From Grifola frondosa (taxonomy: Eukaryota > Basidiomycota > Agaricomycetes > Polyporales > Grifolaceae): a stretch of 64,000 nt of DNA. The stretch is from contig LUGG01000025.1 in the NCBI GenBank assembly GCA_001683735.1, positions 775,722 to 839,721 on the forward strand, in the 5' to 3' direction. A program made the position numbers and the translations under genes. Each line of letters starts with the position of its first letter. Within the stretch, counting starts at the first letter, position 1. Below are positions 59,120 to 64,000 of this stretch, piece by piece. The notes under the pieces are model-generated. The model searched no databases and had not been told where the DNA came from. It saw only the letters and a program-made list of their open reading frames with translations.

Positions 59120-60803
59120 CTACTCCCTGACTCTAGATGGACCAGCCTCCGCTTCAGTCGACTCATGATTGCTTGCCTGACCTGACACCATTTCCTCCTC
59201 ATCGCCCGGCACGTCCTCATTCCCGTCCTCATTCTCTCCATCAGCTTCCTGCTCATTCAAGGAATCCGGATCGATGGCAGAGAACGAGATTTCGTGGTCG
59301 AGAGGGGCACCGAGAGGTTCGACGAAAGCCGCAAACTGGATGGAGCGCACAAAGGATGGGCGACTGGCATCTTCGGTGCCGCACAGGGATCCATCGGCCT
59401 CACGGAGATTGAGGATGAATCGTGTAATGATAATTGATGTTATTCTGTACCGCAACAAACATCAATAGAAAAATCAAAATGAAGAGAATTAATCGCAGTT
59501 ACTGACGGATCGATGAACTTGTCGATATATGAGTACAATTCCTGATGACAATACACGATACCCGTGAGTAAGAGGTGGTAGGCATTAGAGACCAGCTTCC
59601 CTACAAAGGTGTCTCCCAGATATACCAATACAATATCTGCAATGGTCGTCATCAACAATGCACTATTAAATGAACCATTGTCAAATGACGCGGGCCTGTG
59701 TTAACTAATGACAACCTACAAGAAGTATACAGTACCTGATGGAGCATGATTGGTCGGTGCATATACTGAGGAGAACTGGGAAACTGACCGTCCCTCATGA
59801 TCACCGTCTGCAATGGAGTGCAGAGGTTGGCCTCAGCGGCAGCTCGTCTTTGCCAGTATGTCTGGCGTATGGTCACCGCAAGAACAAGCATTTCAGTGGC
59901 GATTGTTGTCGCACGCTGTACATACGTCACTTGGATTATTGCGTGAGCAGACCACTCGAGCGATGATGTCAACACCACTACATACATCTATATGACACAC
60001 GGATTGAGTCAACGAGCTTTAGTGGCATTGATGAAATTCACTGACATGTTCAGTAGCTCCGGTAAGATCAAAATGTCTGCTGCACAATTGACGGGAGGTG
60101 GAGCGGCAACCACCACTTGCCGTGCATCTGCGAACTAGAAGTATGTGTCGCACTTCAATTAAATGTAAAGCTCAATACCGAGTACAGAGCTCACCAGGGC
60201 AATGGCGAAAGGAACCAGTGAGAAGATGAATGTCAATGCAGCTATTTGCCATTGACGACCAGACAAGGCATATGTTCGGAGACTTGAAAATGCTTTATGG
60301 AATATCAATAACCAGTCAGAGATCAGAATATCGCATGGCTACTCACCTAGCACCAAAAACAAGAAGAGCAGTTCCAAAGCTGTGGTCAACCATATCAATG
60401 CAGAACAGCTCTGGGAACTATTAGTGGGCAAAGGTGGTCTGCAGTATTATGACGAGAACTGTACCCTTGTTGACAGTGGATATAAAGTTGGAAGGTTAAG
60501 AATTAAGCATAGAAGCAGGGGATATCTTGCGAGCAAGAAAAGTAAGGTGGCCGCTGAAAATCGACGCTTCCATACTAGTCGGTATTCACGATCAAATGTG
60601 ATGAGGTACTCATAAACTAGAAGAGCTGTGACGAATAGGAATGAACAATTGACTGGAGATCGTCTGTGAACCACTGACCGGTTGCCGATACATAACAATT
60701 GTTTAAGATGAAGCTGTATGATAGGATATATTAGATGAGGAAAGGTTGCGGTAAGAGTCACTCACTTGTACTGGACTTCTGCGGTGCTGATGGTGGAGGA
60801 CAT
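59120..60803 (-). CDS. DUF6533 membrane protein, copy 6
   Basis: MSSTISTAEVQY start at 60,803; NNCYVSATALLVYEYLITF then EYRLVWKRRFSAATLLFLLA open across two introns. SQSCSALIWLTTALELLFLF near 60,400-60,360, TSSLEWSAHAIIQVTYVQRA near 59,965, TYWQRRAAAEANLCTPLQTV near 59,870, then a short exon join (TTC TT, intron, T GTA TTG-type) into LLMTTIADIVLVYL near 59,650, ITRFILNLREADGS near 59,430 and an acidic tail to 59,120. The frame change between FLLARYPLL and the SQSC block is unresolved. Among the best candidates for a working copy. Confidence -1.
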
Positions 60804-60849
60804 GATATGTAGTTCGAAAGATGCAGGACTCAATACTTTGGCAGAGACA

Positions 60850-61645
60850 AAGAGACTGCTCTTATATCTACACGGTTCTTCGTGGCGCCGGGATGCAACA
60901 CGCATCGCAGCGCTGTTCGGAACATTGAGATGATGAACAATATAGGTAAATAAGCTGCCTGTCATCCACATCCACTGATACAACAGCACGGATAGGTTCG
61001 AGACGATGGCGGTGAATAAACAACGACTAGTTGAACGGGTACGTCGGGGGAAGTTGACGCACAGGCTGTGTATCAGGCAAGGTAGGTTGGTAGCGTGCCG
61101 GGTACAGGGACCAGTGGCAAAGGCGAGTCCATATTGCACGTTGGCCGGCAACGAATAATCCCACATGGACAGATGTGCGGCGGCCACGGCGGATGGCAAG
61201 ATGCCCGCGCCGTATCGCAATGATATGCATGGCAAGCGAATGACCGCGAATTTTCACGTGCAGCTGTGGCGCTGCGAACGTCGTGAAGGCGTCCACGATC
61301 CAAGAACGACTAGAGAGTGCAGTTCGAGAGACAGAGCTTGTCACAGAGAGGCAAAGAACGTCTGCCGCAACGCGCCGTGTAACCTGAGTACGATGGGCGC
61401 AGGGAGCCACCGCGCGATAACGACGCTTCTGTGGCTGAAGGCCTCAACGACGCAGGGCAGGAGCAGAAAACTCCGCGGAACCGATCTGAGGCAGCCTCTG
61501 ATGGATCGCAGACCTATGACGTGACGCGTGGGGCGGCGTGGCGGACATGCGGATCATTTTCTTCAGCCCAAAAGGCGAGGCATGTGGGCCATGACAGTTG
61601 CACAGCCCTTCCCCAACACGTGTGGCAGTTGTTATTGCTTGACGA
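60850..61645 (-). repeat. Module E, copy 6
   Basis: Contains minus patches VQYGLAFATGPCTRHATNLP near 61,130 and VTSSVSRTALSSRSW near 61,330, and plus patch ADMRIIFFSPKGEACGP-like near 61,540. Shortened in the middle relative to copy 4. Confidence -1.
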
Positions 61646-63105
61646 CTTTCGCATACTCGTCTATGGGTGCAACAGGGATGGAGGCTCGGACGTGCGGTTG
61701 ACGCTCGTTCCCCTTTGGCGCCCCCGTCAACAGGAGTCAGTCATCTCGTTGCTTCCACAACCTCGATATTGGCGATTGGCGAGTTAATGGTCATACGACA
61801 AACCTAGGGCATGTCCCACTAGCCTTAATCCATGTCTACGTAGCGATTCGTCTCGCAGACAAACGTAAAGCAAGGCTTCAATTGAAAGTTATCCAGAAAT
61901 TAAAACAAACGCACTTGTTCCACGACCTAAAGACGAAATTTCGTGGAAGGCAGTTCCGCATCGAAGTAAGGACTTTGGTTTAGCGGGGCTGCCCAAATGA
62001 CGTGATAAGTTGGCCCTGTTCGCTGATCGCCAGTGCGACGTGTATAACTGACCTCGCGCTCACAATAGCATATGTACGTCAGGCCGCCGGGCACAATATT
62101 GCATTCAGAAACAAAAGAGAAAATACTGACTGATATGACTGATTACACTAGTAGCATCGACTGACAACTGAACCAAGAATGTTTGAGTATGGCAAGGTGA
62201 GTCGTCGCGAAGCCTGGAGAGCATAGATGCCGTCACCCACCATGCCAACCGCGGTGTTGTCTTCCAAACAGCCTGCAGCACCCGTGCCATGTTAATCCGT
62301 GCACATCAATCGTAACATCCTCTGGCATTCTTCACGCTGAATCGCTTATGAGCCTCGAGGATGCGTCACAACGTGGCCACCGAACGTTGTCCTCAGTGGT
62401 CGAGTAAGCGTTGTGCTCGACGATTGAGCGTAGAGCCGTGAGGTCACTGTTCGTAGGCACCTAGCATTTTTCACTGTTGCTATGAGATGGATGGCCTCAC
62501 TTGATGACAGGTTTGCGAAGAGTAATTGGATGTCACGGCGGCGGCGGCGGGAAATGGAGAGGATGCCGATCCACGCCTCCTGATTGAGTGTGAAGGATGG
62601 ATAAACGCTGGATGTGGGTTGCGCAAGTCAGTTCCCGCAGGTAATTAAACGGACTCGGACTGGCCTACGATAGAAGAATTGTAGGAGGCTCCGTTCCAGC
62701 TCGGTGATGTCAGGCAGATGTATGGATGGGCATCGTTGACGTCTGGTAGGCATCTGACCCCATCAAAGATCTGTTGCTGTAACAGGGGAATGCGGACGCT
62801 GCAGGGTATATATGCCGTGGTGATAGGCGACCGCTGGAGGTAGGGAAGCACGCATGCGTTGGGAGGGACATGGTCACATGGGCATGGGTGGAGTATAGGT
62901 GCACGGAGGAGCGCGTCTGTCTCTTCCTTCCACCTTAAGGAGGATTTATCGCTCGGCACATCTTCCCCTCATCTACATATTGTCGTCATCACTATCTGCA
63001 AAATGTTCTGTTTTTTTTTTGAAGAAACATAACTTCAATCATATTCAACTTTGAAACGGGACCACCCCATCATGTGCATCGTCAACGCAATATTGAGTAA
63101 TTAAC
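61646..63105 (-). repeat. Module F, copy 6
   Basis: Matches 42.5-43.98 kb in its first half and 28.3-28.8 kb almost exactly in its second half (minus patches LRWKEETDALLRAPI, LLQQQIFDGVRCLPDVNDAH). T tract at 63,011. Confidence -1.
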
Positions 63106-63109
63106 GCCG

Positions 63110-64000
63110 ACTCTCCGGACATAGTACGTCCAGTTTACACCGACGGCGATGGGGCGAAAATAGCCTGCTCTATCGTAATCTTGGGGAAATCGTCATCCAT
63201 CTTGAGCGCACTAGATGCGGACGGGACGTAACAGTAGATGGTAAATGGCTTGTTCGGTAATCAGCAGATTCTTTTTTGTTGTTCCCGCGGCTGTAGTATG
63301 TGGGTCAGATCGAAAGGTCGTAAGCGACTGAGAGCGACCTGATAGACGTAAAGTCTGATATAATTGGCAGGGATGATGCGATGCGATTCGACTCCAGAGC
63401 CAACGATATCAGGCGATATGACACTCGCCACGAGCAAGAAGCCAAATGCCTATGGAGACTTGTGAAAGCAGTTACGGGTGGAGGATTGGGAGATATGATG
63501 ATAAGGTTGGGGACGGCGGTGGCAGGAGTCACAACGATGGCGGCGATGTTCCGGAGGATCCGTCGGTCCAACAGGAAACAAGGTGAGGGAGACCTGAAGG
63601 AGCGAAGGTAGAAGCATCAGGATTCCGAGCACGCGCCATTTCACCAGGCTTTCATAGCGATTCTGCCTCAGGCGGGCAGGCTCACGAGAGTGCGACGCAC
63701 AGATGAGTCCATAGAGTTTAGCCACTGCTTGATGCCAATTGACGTGGAGGCAACGCTGTAAATGAAACTGGGGAACCATAGAATGCTGATGCCTACAGCA
63801 TAAGTAGAAGCCACGAAGGCGGACTGAAGACTTGGTGAACCAGAATGCGTGGAGGTAATGAACATAAGATTGACGGCGAAGCTAATGAGCTGAACCGATA
63901 TATGCATGAGGAAAGCGATGGTCACGTGGGTCGGATCGGGCTACAGCAACCTATAGCATCGACATTGAATGCGGTGAGGACAGTGGAGAACAGGCGGGCC
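63110..64000 (-). pseudogene. DUF6535 membrane protein 5' fragment, copy G4, cut by window end
   Basis: Minus patches: TYAVGISILWFPSFIYSVAS near 63,810, LRQNRYESLVKWRVLGILML near 63,665, LLPSLLQVSLTLFPVG near 63,605, KMDDDFPKITIEQAIF near 63,205. Nearly identical to G2 with the same truncation point beside module F. The N-terminal exon runs past base 64,000. Confidence -1.

Noticed and set aside
59690..59735. A shared in-frame TAG (TTCTTGTAGG) in DUF6533 copies 2, 3, 5 and 6 as a common inactivating stop
   Set aside because: The triplet lies in a GTAGGT/GTACGT/GTGCGT splice donor. Removing that short intron joins VYF to VLLMMNIADI in frame in all copies.

Overview
This is a gene-fragment-rich stretch of a filamentous basidiomycete genome, most likely an Agaricomycete (a mushroom or polypore). 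The evidence is short spliceosomal introns with GT..AG ends, protein families that as far as I know are expanded in Agaricomycetes (DUF6533, DUF6535, DUF6698, Plavaka-type transposases), and secreted proteases of wood- and litter-decay type. I saw no prokaryotic signals, rRNA, tRNA or CRISPR. Family names come from recalled motifs, because no database search was possible.

Layout. 1-3.4 kb: decayed Plavaka-type DNA transposon, minus strand, running off the left edge. 3.67-6.12 kb: nine-exon DUF6698-like gene, plus strand, with a 411 bp Tc1/mariner-like MITE sitting inside one of its 5' splice sites. 6.86-64 kb: a mosaic of repeated modules. These are six copies of a DUF6533 membrane-protein gene, complete or broken copies of a TBC-domain (Rab-GAP, Gyp5-like) gene, four 5' and three 3' fragments of DUF6535 membrane-protein genes, and four unassigned modules that I call E, F, H and K. 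The modules recur in a recognisable order (on the plus strand: TBC, then H or a DUF6535 tail, then DUF6533 on minus, then E, F, sometimes DUF6535 on minus, then TBC). The left block (6.86-14.08 kb) is an inverted copy of 39.95-47.2 kb. A younger direct duplication joins 28.3-29.7 kb with 62.6-64.0 kb.

Two single-copy protease genes lie in the mosaic. One is an M35 deuterolysin-type metalloprotease (20.93-22.49 kb), whose nine-exon model gives an open frame of 363 codons. The other is an A1 aspartic (pepsin-like) protease (54.57-56.10 kb), intact except for one apparent missing base at the propeptide/mature junction. A 605 bp hAT-type MITE lies at 33.93-34.53 kb with an 8 bp target duplication.

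Eight copies of a 20 bp near-palindrome with core GTCACGTTACCGTGAC (or its complement) occur between 10.0 and 57.5 kb. At most copies it is followed about 45-80 bp later by a TATA-like box and then the start region of the TBC module, so it looks like a shared promoter element copied with the unit. Introns are kept in the copies, so the duplication was at DNA level and not by retroposition. Most TBC and DUF6535 copies are clearly broken. The DUF6533 copies are the best preserved.
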